A DNA stretch of 64,000 bases from Neoceratodus forsteri. Lineage: Eukaryota > Chordata > Ceratodontiformes > Ceratodontidae. The position numbers and the translations under genes were made by a program. Positions 22,273 through 34,170 of the stretch are shown piece after piece (within the stretch, counting starts at the first letter, position 1; every line of letters starts with the position of its first letter). The DNA lies in NCBI GenBank assembly GCA_016271365.2, contig CM028136.1, forward strand, positions 464,626,001 to 464,690,000. The letters run 5' to 3'. The notes below the pieces were generated by a model. That model was not told where the DNA came from. It was given only the letters and a program-made list of their open reading frames with translations, and searched no databases.

Positions 22273-24439
22273 TCACAGTTTCCTCTTCCCAACTATATTC
22301 TTCCCTTTCAGCCTAACTTTAGCCTTACGTTTCTGTGAAAGTCCAATGCCCACTGGAGGTCCAGTGTCAGCAGGACCATCAGGGAGGGAGGACACCACCG
22401 AGGATGAGTCAGACTCACCACCTGCATTGTCCGAAGTCGGCTGTAGTAATTCAAAAGGATTCGACAGGGGTATGGGAGCAGGCAACAAGGATGCCATAGG
22501 AAGCGGTAAAGGCCGAGAAGCAGTTCTCAGAGACCTACGGCGAGTACCTGCAGTAGGTTCACGGGGAGGTAGCATTTTACTAGGACCTGGGACAGAGTCC
22601 ATGTCAGAAGCAACAGGCCTGATTTTCTCCATTCGGGGGTTCAGGTACCGATAAGAGTGGTACCCTCTTGTCAGGTTGAGGAACAGGGTTCTGGGGGTGC
22701 TAGCAGTAGGGCTGCACCGCTGGAATCTCCCGTGATCAGAGGGTGCTTAGCCACAGATGCACGTAACCTGCTTTTTGTGCTTGTGTGATCACAAAGCTGA
22801 TCAGCCCCACCATCACGGTCTTCCTGAGCATGTGCAGCCCAGCGACAAGTCTGGAATAGATGCCCTAATTTGTCACACAAGTTACATTTACTAGCATTCC
22901 GACAGTGAACCCCCACATGACCCATTGCACCACAATTATTACATTTAATCTTATCACAGACACTACTGAGATGTGATGGATCCCCACATCTATAACAGGC
23001 CTTGGGTTGGCCAGGATAAAACAAAACTCCCCTGTCTCGTCCTAAAAAAAAGGAATTAGGCAGGTGCACAGGACCTGAGTCATTTGTGTGCAACAGCACC
23101 CGAAACCTCCAACCCCCAGTCCAAATATTTTCAGTGTCTAGAATGGCTTCAGGCTGACCCTGTACCATGCAGTGCTGTTTCAGCCAGTACATCACATCAG
23201 AGACATCAACACCTTCATTACGGAACATAACCATAATAAATTTAAAGGCAGGCTTCGACAGGGGGATGGCCTGGAAGGGGGTCCATAAGGGGTATTCTTC
23301 AAAGCATGGTATCTAAACCAAAATCGTTCAAGTCCACGAGATGTCTGAAAACTGCGTCAAGGAAGATTCTCCAGACACATGTATCAAAGGCATATATCTA
23401 GTGAGCAAAAAATTTTAAAGAGTCTTTTATCAGGGATCTACCCACAAAGACACGATCCGGGGGGTCAGATAGTCCACCTCTATAAATAAGACAGACAGCA
23501 TTATGTCACTTAGCAGCTACAACAAGTGCCTTGAAGAGGGAAGAAAAGGAACATGGAGTCTTTCCCTGATCAGGGAGAGGTAGATCAGGGTCCGCAGCTG
23601 TAAAATCCATGGATTCCATCATAGGAGATGCCTTAGAGGTCGTATCCTGTAGGAGAGATAATACAGGGTTTTGGGTGGTGACAATTCCCTGGCAAACTCA
23701 AGGGGTCAGGAGGTCAGTCAATTCAGGTCCCTTCGGTTGTTCCTCCGGAAGTCTTGGAGTTTAGGGGACCGAATAGGGGGACGGACCAGAGATCCACTGT
23801 CTCTTCCTGGGGTCCTGTATCCAGCCTCCCCTTGCAAAGCCTGCTCCACGGACCACACAGGCTTAGTTTGGGGCAATATCTCAGAAAAGGACATCAGGCT
23901 GTCAGTTTCCAACATAGTAGGTGAGGAATCCTGTGATGCAATTCCCGAGCCGTGCAATCCTCTGCTGCATGGCCAAGCACGGCAGTGAACAAAAAGACGT
24001 TGACTCAGTTCGGGGCAACAGCGGTCAACAGAAGGTCCAAAAATAGGATGGGATCCAGGAACTGCCAGGGACGATCCCCTCCATAACTGCCTTCGCAAAG
24101 GCATCGCATCTTGTTCACGATATCCGCTGAACAAGTTTTTCTCAAGTAAATCCGTAAAGCGCGTGGCATTCTCACTACTCCACCAGCCCACTGTGCACAG
24201 CGGCTGCAGCACTCCACCTTGGACACAACAGCAGAGGTGTCTCTACGATCTCCTTCAGGGCTACTGCATCGAGCAGGAGGAAGAACAGTACAATCCATGG
24301 GAGCAGCTTCAGGCACAGTAAGTACATGTTCATACAAAATTCTGTCTGAAACAGTCTGTAGTAAATCGGAGACAGGAGCAGAGACCAAGTCCCCTGCCTC
24401 ACCAGCTAGCTCTACTGTGGTCACCAGAGCATCCGCCAT
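22273..24439 (-). pseudogene. LINE B ORF1: zinc-knuckle protein, broken
   Basis: The ATG at 24439 opens MADALVTTVELAGEAGD. A variable Ser/Pro-rich region follows in shifted frames (23718-24212). The conserved core at 22671-23234 has VMFRNEGVDVSDVMYWL, FFLGRDRGVLFYPGQPKACY and three intact CCHC knuckles (22845-22997). The basic C-terminus ends in KGKNIVGKRKL at 22273. The core aligns clearly with LINE A ORF1. This gag-like design differs from the coiled-coil/RRM ORF1 of the L1s further right. Confidence 0.85.
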
Positions 24440-24463
24440 CTTGGACAGAGTATTCCCCTCTGA

Positions 24464-24545
24464 AAGAGTAGGGGAATTTCTCCGGTGCCCTGGCCAAATG
24501 TCCCCCCATTCACAAAAATACCACCAACAGCTTAATCTGGTTCAT
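24464..24545 (+). mobile_element. SINE tail, 3' side of the split SINE
   Basis: AAAGAGTAGGGG (24463-24474) is followed by AATTTCTCCGGTGCCCTGGCCAAAT. This is the expected continuation of the conserved SINE tail broken at 12740. It marks the right border of the LINE pair. Confidence 0.7.
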
Positions 24546-25859
24546 GGTCAGATGGCATTCATCTGTATCCCCTTCCCCTGGGTCATGCCTGAAAATAGGC
24601 AGAATTTGTCTCGTGCACTTACCCGGTCAACAAAAACTACTAGAGGGTGAGGAGGAGTTGTGGGGGTGCCAAGAAAAAAGACTCAGTAGCGAAAGCTGGA
24701 GTGCTAAAGATAGCAAAGCTGAAAGTCGATCCAAACTGGACAAGAAATTGTAAAAAACTTAATTTAAAAATTATTAATGTAACCAGGAAAGGGGTGAGGT
24801 TATGTAGCAGTGGGGGGGAGCATTGATGTGAATGGGAACAGTATTGGGGGAGGTTCTGGAGAAGTGGGAGGACTTTGATGCTACCAGGAATGGTAGGGGA
24901 GGTTCTGCAGCAGCTGCAGGGGGAGGGGGTGGCATTGCTGTGATCAGGATTGGTGGGTGGGGAAAGGTTTAAGAGACCTACAGGTAACAGCACAAGCTGA
25001 CCCTTAGGATTGAGAGTCCCTCCATAGTCACACTACAAGTTTGAAGCACTGGGAATGGTTGGCTTGTGAAGCAGAGATGCACTTGGGAGCCCTGTCAACT
25101 CTGAATGCTGGGTTGTCAGTTCTATGGAAGGTTATCCTTTGCTTGTATCAATTCCCAGGGTGTGCTTCGGCTGGCATGGTGGTAGCGTTTTAACTGGTCT
25201 GGTTTTCTCCCAATATAAAAGTTGAAGAAAGCTGTCCATATCGGTGAGTGTGAGTGATGTGCCATGTGTCAGGGTAGATAGAGCTGTCTGTCTGCTCTGA
25301 TGCACAGCACATCACTCACACAGTGCAATTTACTCAAACAAAAGGTCTCCTTGTACTTGACTGAAATGCAGAAAAGAATATAGTCATGACCACAATAAAC
25401 GCTTGCAAGCTACACTTGTTGGTGCCTAAAAAAGTATGTGGCTCTGTGCTTTCAACTTTGGGATTACCAGTTACATGCCTGTAGAACTTCTTAGGGTTAA
25501 ATTCTGTTTAGCTCCTTCACTATCAATCTTTCCAATAAATATTTTTGACACATTTTAATGCAGAGTTGTGAGCAATAACTTACATTTTAGCAGTGAAATC
25601 CAATCTAAATCTCTATACCTTGAGCAGTGATGAGTATCTTTTAAGCATTCAACTATTAATTTCACTAAATGATTATACAGGATTTCCAGTTTATGCAGTC
25701 TTTCCCCACTACTATAATCATACATAATAACTGTAAAGTCAAAGATTGATAGTAGCTATGCGAGGAAAATTTTCAGTCTCGCATCTGATCCTAAACCTAT
25801 TTCTAGTAAATAAACAAATAAATAGAAACTGTATTTCTGACTAATTATTTATTGTTTAC
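24546..25859. other. No recognisable gene
   Basis: Unassigned sequence, G-rich at 24640-25000 and AT-rich afterwards. The only structure I see is a 15-bp perfect inverted repeat at 25248-25262 and 25307-25321. Confidence 0.5.
25248..25321. repeat. 15-bp perfect inverted repeat with 44-bp loop
   Basis: GTGTGAGTGATGTGC at 25248-25262 and its exact complement GCACATCACTCACAC at 25307-25321. It could be a MITE remnant. Confidence 0.6.
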
Positions 25860-26086
25860 TTCCCCTTATTACTCTTAATTTTTACCACCTATGTAGTGAA
25901 AATGTTTCTGAAACTGTCAATAACCTGTATTATCATGCTTGCTGCAAACTGTAAAGTTATTTTACTTCCCTTTGTCTGTTTTTGTTGCCCCCTCCCCATT
26001 ACTGACATAGAACCTTTGTAAATGTGCAGTCTTCTGCTCAAAGGTATTTGTAATCTGAGAATGAATAAATAAAATAAATAAATAGA
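25860..26086 (+). mobile_element. LINE/SINE 3' tail, relative of 2161-2285
   Basis: Shares GAACCTTTGTAAA, GCTCAAAGGTATTTGTAATC and an (AAAT)n tail with 2200-2285. The upstream part is too diverged for me to define a 5' limit. Confidence 0.55.
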
Positions 26087-26439
26087 CACTCTCGATGTCT
26101 AGGATATTTCCAGTCCCAAAGGCTCCATCCAATAGTAAGTATTTATATTCTTGTACCTGTTTATCTGCTGTCCCTCCACTGTACACAGTACCAGTTCAGA
26201 GAAGTCAAACTTTTATTTTAGCCTGGTAGCCAAACAAACATGGTGTTTGTCGTTTGTGTGATCAGCTTCAGCTCTGAAACATTAAACACTTTGATGCTAT
26301 TACAGGTGAACTTAGTTGTACTCAGGGTACATACATCATGTTTTAATTATTCTTTTTTATTGAATTCCAGTATAGCAACAAGAAATGAGTCAGAAAACAC
26401 AGATGTTATATCTAAAACAAACATAATAATTCAAAATAT

Positions 26440-26645
26440 GGTAGGTACAACCTTGAGATTTTCATACTTGGTGACCTTAACCCCAACTGGTTGGAAAAGG
26501 ATTCATCCAATAACAAACATTCTTTTTCCAACTTAAATGTCTCTAAAATTATTACACGACTCACAAGTCTCAGCCATGCTACCAGCAACCACAACTTTCT
26601 GGGCTGAATTCTTGTTAACTGCACCGAGAGAATCTTACATTTCAG
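26440..26645 (+). pseudogene. Endonuclease fragment of a non-LTR retrotransposon
   Basis: One frame through 26450-26640 reads LGDLNPNWLEKDSSNN, KIITRLTSLSHATSNHNFLG, a stop, then ILVNCTERI. This matches the GDLNxxWL and 'T..TR...IDWIL.N' motifs of Rex/L2-type apurinic endonucleases. It is one stop-bearing fragment directly beside the CR1 part, probably from a different element. The RT fragments at 46960-48835 and 49380-49910 could belong to the same family; that is an inference. Confidence 0.6.
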
Positions 26646-27405
26646 ACTGCTTATGCAGAGAAATCTCGTGAGGCAGGGAGAGAGGTCCGGGCAGCCAAGG
26701 CAAATAAAGAGCTAAGACTAACGCATGGAATTAAGGAAGGGGAGAAGGATTTCTTCTGATACATTTGGGAGAAAAGAAGCAGAAGGGATGGGATTGTAAG
26801 GATAAAGAGGGAAGGAGAATGGACAGAAAAGGGGGAAGATCAAGCAGAGGCTTTAAATGAATACTTTTGCTCTGTCTTCACTAAGGAAGCAGAAGGGCCC
26901 ATACCACGGGGAGGAATGGGGGTAGCCCGGGGAGTGGACTATGAAGGGGAGATTGGGGTGGGCTGGGTCTTAAGGAAAATAAGTGAACTGCGGGTTGATA
27001 AAGCACTGGGACCAGATGGTTTACACCTAAGGGTTGTGAGGGAGTTGGTGAGGGTACTAGCAACCCCACTTTCAGACCTGTTTAACACCTAGCTGGAGGA
27101 GGGGTGTATTCCACAAGACTGGAGAACAGCTCACGTGGTTCCACTCCATAAGAGTGGTCCCAGGGATGAGATGGGTAATTACAGGTCAGTTAGCCTGACC
27201 TCCATAGTGGGGAAGATAATGAAGACCATTCTAAAGGAAAGATTGGAGTCCTTCCTTGAGGAAAATGGTCTCCAGGATGACAATCAGCATGGATTTGTCA
27301 GGGGGAAATCTTGCCAAACCAACATGATTGACTTCTTCGACTGGGTTACAAGTTCGTTGGACAGGGAACAGGCGATGGACATCCTGTACCTAGAATTCAG
27401 CAAAG
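26646..27405 (+). pseudogene. CR1 LINE, 5' part of split ORF2 (linker and RT fingers)
   Basis: Reads EALNEYFCSVFTKEAEGP, VDKALGPDGLHLRVVREL, WRTAHVVPLHKSGPRDEMGNY and SVSLTSIVGKIMKTIL, then GFVRGKSCQTNMIDFFDWVT and LYLEFSKV. These are the linker and RT motifs 1-3 of CR1-type ORF2. Two stops (26758 and 27090 regions) show that it is dead. It ends in TAGAATTCAGCAAAG (27391-27405), the duplicated target of the inserted L1. The gene resumes at 41695. Confidence 0.88.
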
Positions 27406-27643
27406 TGACTTCCGGTGATGTCACAGAGCTGCCAGCAGGGACCTGAAAGATCAGCTCCTCATCCCATCACTAAAACCATTAATTTTAGAGTTCAAACCTC
27501 ACCAAACATGGGCAGATGTCCACACCAGGGCATTATAAAGACTGTCAAAGGCACTCGAGGGCTCAAATCAACCCTAAAGCTAAGGAGGGCAAGAGATTGT
27601 CGCAGATTGCTCCAACTGTGAGTAGGAGCCCTTCTCCTGCAAG

Positions 27644-28440
27644 CATGGCCAACACTGAGGAGGAGCATGATCTATTTTCTGAAACCATTTTGAACAGCTC
27701 TTTCAAGAAATAAAGGAAATGCAAGCTGAGAATAAGCAAGAATTTAGATCCTGCACCAAAATTTAACAGGCTTGGAGAGTCGATTGAGGTGGCTGAGAAT
27801 CGGTAGGTGCTGTGGAGGAGGGCACAATGCAGACAGCCCTCATACTTCAAGCATTGGCTGAGCAAACAGAGATACTGCATGAAAAATGTATCAACCTGGA
27901 GAGTAGGTCGAGAAGAGACAATTTGAGGCTTTACGGCTTGCCTGAGGGTACTGACACCGGCCAAATTATGGATTTCCTAATGGACCTACTCACGGATGTT
28001 TTGCAACTACCTGGGAGGGTACAAATTAAGCCTTGAAAGAGCGCATCACGCTTTACAGCCCAAGCTGACAGACCCTAATACGAGACCAAGATCTATCATT
28101 ATGAAATTCAGCAGTTATAAAGTTAAGGAGGACATTCTGGCTAGAGCATGAAAACTGAAGGAAGTTAAATACCTGACAGTCAGACTCTTTTTGATCACTA
28201 CTTTCCTCAGAGATTCAACATTTAAGGGCTTAGTATGTAGATATTATTATAAAGCTAAAAGCAAGAGAATTCGTTTCCATGCCTTAACCTGCCATGATCC
28301 GAGTGTTGTTTGGCCTGAAGGACAGAGACATATGACTCAGCTGAGGAAGCACATCAGGCCTTGCTGGGAAAGAGCCTATTTAAGCCAGGAGATGTCCCGA
28401 GAAAAAATTCAACTCCCAACAATCCTGTGCAGGACACTTT
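27644..28440 (+). pseudogene. LINE C ORF1 (L1 ORF1p-like), broken
   Basis: Starts near MANTEEEHDLFSETIL (27644). After a break, a coiled-coil-to-RRM junction reads LEQTEILHEKC-like helix, then NLESRSRRDNLRLYGLPEGT (27812-28036). The RRM continues in other frames with a C-terminal domain-like YYYKAKSKRIRFHALTC (28191-28442). This is the trimeric RNA-binding protein of L1, here interrupted by several frameshifts. Confidence 0.75.
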
Positions 28441-29735
28441 GATTGGATGATAGCTACCAATAGCAGAAAGAGGGGTTGCGATGAGCAAGTGTCAAGTTTC
28501 CCTTCAAGCTTATCAACAACTGTTACAAAAGCTGCAGGGGACTCAGAGAAAGAAACAGGGACACTCAAGACTGAACTGGTAGGAAAGATCTCCTTTTCTT
28601 ATGTGAATCTCAGTATACAGTTCCTCATTGCATTTTGAGGGCTATCATTTTTCCTGGATGTCTTGAAGAGTAAAGACTTTGCCCTAAGAAAATGCTGATA
28701 AACAGAATGTTTACAGGAGGCCAAGACCTGAAGGATAAATATGGTGTATATCTACCACAAAGGTTTTTTTGACATTACCTTTTTTCTCCAGATATATGCA
28801 GAGGTCTAAAAAGGTTGATTGGACAGATAAAAATGATATTATTGGACATTGTGAAAACAAGGATATATTAAGTGTTGAAAAATATGAAGCATACTTCTCG
28901 AGACTTGCTCCTCGTTATATGTGCAGCCTTTGCTATTGCTTTGTTATTGCCCCAATTTGGTTTGAATTGAAGCAATGAAGTCTTTAGCCTAGAAAATATT
29001 TCTAGACCTAGATAAGAAAGTAAATAGTTTAGTAGATAGTGAAGCTGATTTGGTGCAGCATCTGTTGGTGCCATGTAGACAAATAGAGCATTGGAAAGGT
29101 TTTTAAAACTACCTAAATTTCAGGATAAGGCTGTATTCAAAAATGAAATGCCTGAGATAATTTTATTTTAAGAATAGGAAACAGCAATATCTCCTTTTTT
29201 TGATAAAAACAATGTTTTTACAGTGGGGAAGAAAATATAAAAAGTTATTATATGAATAAGTGGTTTTGGCTTTTGGGGGGGTTCTTTTTTTATCTTGAAG
29301 TTTTCTTCTTTTCTGTCGGGGTAGTACTGCTGTTGGCCAACAATACCATCTCAATTGTCCTGGCATGGACGACATAAATAGTAGCATCATATTGTAGCCC
29401 AAGACTTAGACCTACTGGGCTTATGAGGGGTACTGCCTGTAGGGGTGGTGAAACGAAAACCCCTCGGTCAAGCACTCTTAGGTGAAGAGTGTTGGAGACA
29501 GAATTCTCCAAGATAGGAGAAGTTTCACATAGTGGAAGCACACTAAGGTTTTTAAAAATGTTAAATAGTTTGGTTATGCTCATGTTTATAATGGTTATGA
29601 CTACTGCAGTTAATGACATGCTTAGGGACCTGAACAGGAATAAAGAGATGATAGAGAATAAAAATAAAAGAGGCCTGGATGAATGTAGAGGAACAATAAA
29701 GGGAATTCACAAGAGGTGTAGAGAACAGGACAATC
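28441..29735. other. LINE C inter-ORF region
   Basis: AT-rich stretch between the ORF1 and ORF2 remnants, with only short frames lacking motifs. It is longer than usual between L1 ORFs and may hide a further unrecognised insertion. Confidence 0.4.
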
Positions 29736-31362
29736 ATGGAGAAGGCCAACGTAGAAGTGGTGTCCTATAATGTGAATGGATTAACACATCCTGTTAAGCG
29801 CAGTAGAATGATGTCATATATTCACAAATTGGATGCCTCCTTTATTATGTTACAAGAGACACATTTAAATAAGGGTGAGCATTCAAAATTGAAAAAGTTT
29901 GGATATCAATTGGTGGTAGATTCTAATATAAAAAGAGGTGTAGATGAGGCACAGCTATATTGATTCCCAATAAAACTTGATTTGAGCAAAAAGACACCTT
30001 GGTGGACAGGGAGGGTAGATATGTGGGCATTAAGGGGATTTACAATGGAGCCATGATCACTTTGGTGTCCGTTTATGTACCACCAGGGTCAGAACTACAG
30101 ATGTATAAGGACATAACACTAAAAATAACAGAATGGGCGGAAGGATATCTGATTGTAGGCGGGGATTTCAATATTAAATTAAATGTAACTAAAGACTCCT
30201 CAACTCAGGTATTCTGAAAGGAAAACGGGACCGCAAAGAAGGTTTCAGGATTGCTGGGTGAGACAGGTTTAATAGATGTTTGGCGGACATTACATAAAGA
30301 CAGTAAACAATACACTTTCTTCTCCCAGGCTCACCAGTCTTACTCTAGACTTGACTATTGTTTTGTACCCAGAGACTCTTTAGGTATACGTAGGGATTCC
30401 TGGCTGGGATATATTACTCTATCCGACCATGCCCCATCTTTTTAAAAATAGCCTTGGGTCCAGTGAAATGAGCCACATTTTGGAGGCTGAATACGTCCTT
30501 ATTACAAGATAAGGATATACAACACACAATCAAAACTACAATAGAACAAGCCATAAAGGACAATGAAACACCAGAGGTTAAGCCAGGTATACTATGGAAC
30601 ACGATAAAGGCTATAATTTGAGGTTAATTTATAGCAATTTCTACTTACTTAAAGAGAAAAAGGGAGGAGAGGTCACAATACTTAAAGGAACAGATAGCAC
30701 TCTTGGAAAAAGAACAACAGAAAATGGATGGAGAGAGGGGGAGGAGACTGGCTCAATACAAAAAGGAGTTTTTGGAAATAATGGACTACCAAATAGAGCA
30801 AAAACTACTTTACTTAAGGCAAATGTACTATGAAGGAGGGCCCAGGGCCTTAAGACTTCTAACTAGTAGACTTAAGACGAAACAGAGGTAAGTCGAGTAT
30901 ACCTCGTATCTTGGACTTACAGGATAATAAGACCTGGAAATACCAGGTAGAAGAGATCAGTGAGGTTTTTAACAACTTTTACCAGAAACTCTATGCACAA
31001 GGTGCGTCGCCTAAGGAGCAAGAGGTAAAGCACTTCCTGGTTTCCTTAGGGCTATTGCAGGTCACTAGGGAGGCTCAAAAGATGCTATCTGCCCCAGTAA
31101 CTTTGGGAGAATTACAATTGGCTATTACTAGGTTAAAGGCAGGCAAATGCCCAGGGACTGATAGTCTTTCAAATGAGTTTTATAAATTATTCAGAATGGA
31201 TATTCCTGAATTACTTTTGGCAGCTTTTAACTGGGTATGGACTAAAGGAGGAGAGGTGGCCCCCTCGTGGGCCTAGGCAATCATTCTGTGATACCCAAGC
31301 CAGCCAGGGACCCGCTGTATTCTTCTCATAGGCCCATATCCATATTAAACACGGATTATAAA

Positions 31363-31855
31363 TAGAATAATAGATAGGTTCTGGTGTATTACAAGGCAAA
31401 GTAATTCCATCGAGAGGTTCTGGGGATACAAGAAACCTCGGCAGAAACTCAAGAGGTTCTTATATCCCAAGATTCGAGATGGAAGCCTATGAAACACCAG
31501 AACCTATTTGTTATTTTTGTAATATATGGATGCAAGGAATTTTAATTTCTTACTTGTGCCTGCTGTATCAGGCCTGCGGTCTGCAGAGTTAGTAAGACTC
31601 CCGAGTGTCGCTCCTCGCTCACACCACCCCCACTCCTGCTCCCACTTCCAGTCCCATTCCGCATGTTTCTCTCTCAAAAAAAAAAGAAACAAAACTCGGT
31701 TCACACAGTAGTCACATCGGTAATCCCAGCTATACTATTACGAGGACCGGAAGTATAGTATTATTGGGCCGGAAGTATACTATTACGGGACTAACTACTG
31801 TATTACAAGGAATTTTTTGTATGTATTTTGGGGGTATTATTTTCACTATCCATAT
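31363..31855. mobile_element. 493-bp insertion in LINE C with 8-bp target duplication
   Basis: ATTATAAA flanks it (31355-31362 and 31856-31863). Removing it rejoins the L1 RT motif 'NTDYK-LL'. It contains a poly(A)-like run (31678-31687) and two near-identical CCGGAAGTATA-TATTA blocks at about 31749-31791. I find no convincing terminal inverted repeat. An 8-bp duplication would fit hAT-type insertion, but the class is open. Confidence 0.65.
31375..31506. repeat. 132-bp fold-back with 13-bp perfect arms
   Basis: TAGGTTCTGGTGT (31375-31387) and its exact complement ACACCAGAACCTA (31494-31506). GAGGTTCT also recurs twice inside. It may be a separate small MITE within the insertion. Confidence 0.65.
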
Positions 31856-34170
31856 ATTATAAACTGCTAACTAGTATTTTGGCAAAATGAATAGAACAAA
31901 TTCTCCCTTCCCTTATTCATTTAGACCAAACTGGCTTTGTCCCTGGTAGATAAACTATGGACAATATAAGACACTCGGTAAATATAATAAAGCATGTACA
32001 AAATAAGAAGATCCCAACATATGTGATGTGCCTAGATGCTGAGAAAGCCTTTGATCAGGTGTCTTTGAGTTTTTTGAGGGGTACTCAGGCTGGTTTTGGT
32101 TTTCCACTCCCTTTCATTGAATTCATTTGTAAGTTGTATACCAAACCAAGAGCATATATTAGGGCAAATGGGCATTTGTCCAAACCCTTGAATTGGAAAG
32201 GGTACTAGGCAGGGTGCCTTACCCCCCCATTAGTTGCACTCTACATAAAGCCTCTATCTGAAAGTATTTGTCAAATCATAATATCAGTGGGGTGGAATTG
32301 GGAGGAAAGGTGCATAAATTAGCTTTGTATGCCGACGATGTACTGCTTTACCTTACAGATCCAGAAAGGTCTTTGCCAAAGGTTTTTAATCAGATAGAAC
32401 TTTCCTCTGAATTATCTGGATATAAGTTAAACTGGACAAAGACTGAGGTTTTAGCTTTAAATTCACAGACACCCTGGAGACTTCAGCGCAAATACCCAAT
32501 GAAATGGGACTGTAAGGTGTTCAAATACTTGGGAGTTTACCTCGGTGGTGAAACATCCCTTCTTTTTGTCAATAATTTTCCACTTTTGATTAAAACTATA
32601 AAAGCAGATCTACAAAAAGAGAATGCACTACCATTCCCTTTTTATTCAATACTACAAATTATTAAAACTAATGTGGTGCCCAGATTAAAGTACCTCTTTC
32701 AGAGTGTACCCTGTACTATCCCTTGTCAGGAAATTGTGGTCTGGCAGAGACTTCTCATGACCTTTGTGGGCAGGGACGTAAACCTTGAGTTTCATGTAAA
32801 ACACTTTATTTGGCTAAAAGGATGGTGGTAGAGCCTGTCCAAATCTACAGGATTATTGGACAGCTGCACATATAACGATAGCACTGCTATGGGCACATAG
32901 ACAATATACAGCTCATTGGCAGCAGATAGAGCTACAGTACAGCTCAGAATATATACCTTTAATGCTGCTGTTTCCACAGAAGGGTAAAAGATATAAGCAG
33001 CAAGGGCTATTGTCCTCAATAAATACCACCCTGCAAGGATGGCATGTGGGACATGACAGAGGTTATACAGCCAGACATAACTGGAAATACACATGGTGGA
33101 CCAGCTACTGAACATCAGTGGTTCCAGAGTCAGGAGAAGAAAGGGCTAAGTGCAGCCTGGCAGATAATGTAGTCAAATATTTTGTTGCCTTTTGAGACCT
33201 TGGCAAGACAATTTGGATTGAAACAATCAGACATAATACATTACTTCCAAATAAGGGATTGGATTAACAAAAAGCTTAGAAGTCTAGAGCTATTTGAGGA
33301 CCCCAGGCCCTTTCCTGAAGTATATGAATCAATTTGGGCCTCTTCCAGTGGAAAAGGCACCATCACCAAGTTATACTGGAACTTGATAATGGATAGAGCC
33401 CATACATTACAGGCTTGTCAATATAAGTGGGTTAAGGAAATCGGGGTCAAATATCACGACTCCATGTGGCAAAAAGTTTACTTAAGTAGTTGGAGGGTGA
33501 CATCTTCACTGAATTGACAGGAATATGTCTGGAAAGTCAAACTTAGATATTTCTTGACCCCACTACTGCAGGCCAAAATGGGGACTTGCCCAAGGAGGTG
33601 TTGGAGAGGGTGTGGAGATATTCAAGCTGACTTGACACACATATTGTGGTCCTGTCCAATAGTAATGTCATACTGGCGAAATATAGAACAACATTCAACA
33701 AATCTGTTTGGGGGGAGATAAAGTTGGGCCCAGAACATGCCATGTTAGGGATTATACCACAGGAAATTCAGGGTAAAGAACAACATTATTTATGGGCTAT
33801 TCTGATTGTAGCTACCCTTAAAGCCATCATGAAACAATGGATGCAAACAGAACCTCCGAGACTTTCAGAATTGGTGCAACTTGTACAAAGACTACAAGCC
33901 ATGGAGAGATTGATATATAAAATCAATCAAAGAACAGAACATTTAGGGGCGTGGCCAACCACTGAACAAGATGGCACCATAAATCTTTTTTCTCCACAAC
34001 TCCAGAGCTTAGTACCTGACATTTCCAGTGACCAGTCGACTCTCAAGGGAAAAGAATACAAAATTAGACAATCAGAAGTGTTTCTCTATTTCTGGTTTAA
34101 ATTCCAGGACTGACTGACGCAGTATTGCCAAGATTTCATCACTTATTGCTATACCAAATTACCTGGCCTC

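Larger units (their letters stand above)
18676..24463 (-). mobile_element. LINE B: Tx1-like non-LTR retrotransposon, near full length
   Basis: Same architecture and orientation as LINE A, 5.8 kb. The 5' end on the minus strand reads CAGAGGGGAATACTCTG then ATG at 24439. The 3' end reads TTAAAACTTT against CCCCTACTCTC. LINE B is better preserved than LINE A, with longer open segments in ORF2, so it may be the younger copy. Confidence 0.82.
29736..34113 (+). pseudogene. LINE C ORF2, main part (endonuclease, RT), broken
   Basis: The endonuclease begins MEKANVEVVSYNVNGLTHP (29736), then LQETHLNKGEH, VYVPPGSE, the catalytic GGDFNI motif near 30160 and SDHAP at about 30425. The RT has KAGKCPGTDSLSNEFYK (near 31140) and RPISILNTDYK, broken by the 493-bp insertion at 31363. 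It resumes with FVPGR, CLDAEKAFDQV (near 32030) and the catalytic YADD at 32328-32339. The C-terminal knuckle CWRGCGDIQADLTHILWSC lies near 33600-33655. The frame is cut by LINE D after YKINQRTE, and the last 20 or so residues (RFVNRWTCWELYKEQIN) follow at 41056-41110. Confidence 0.9.
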
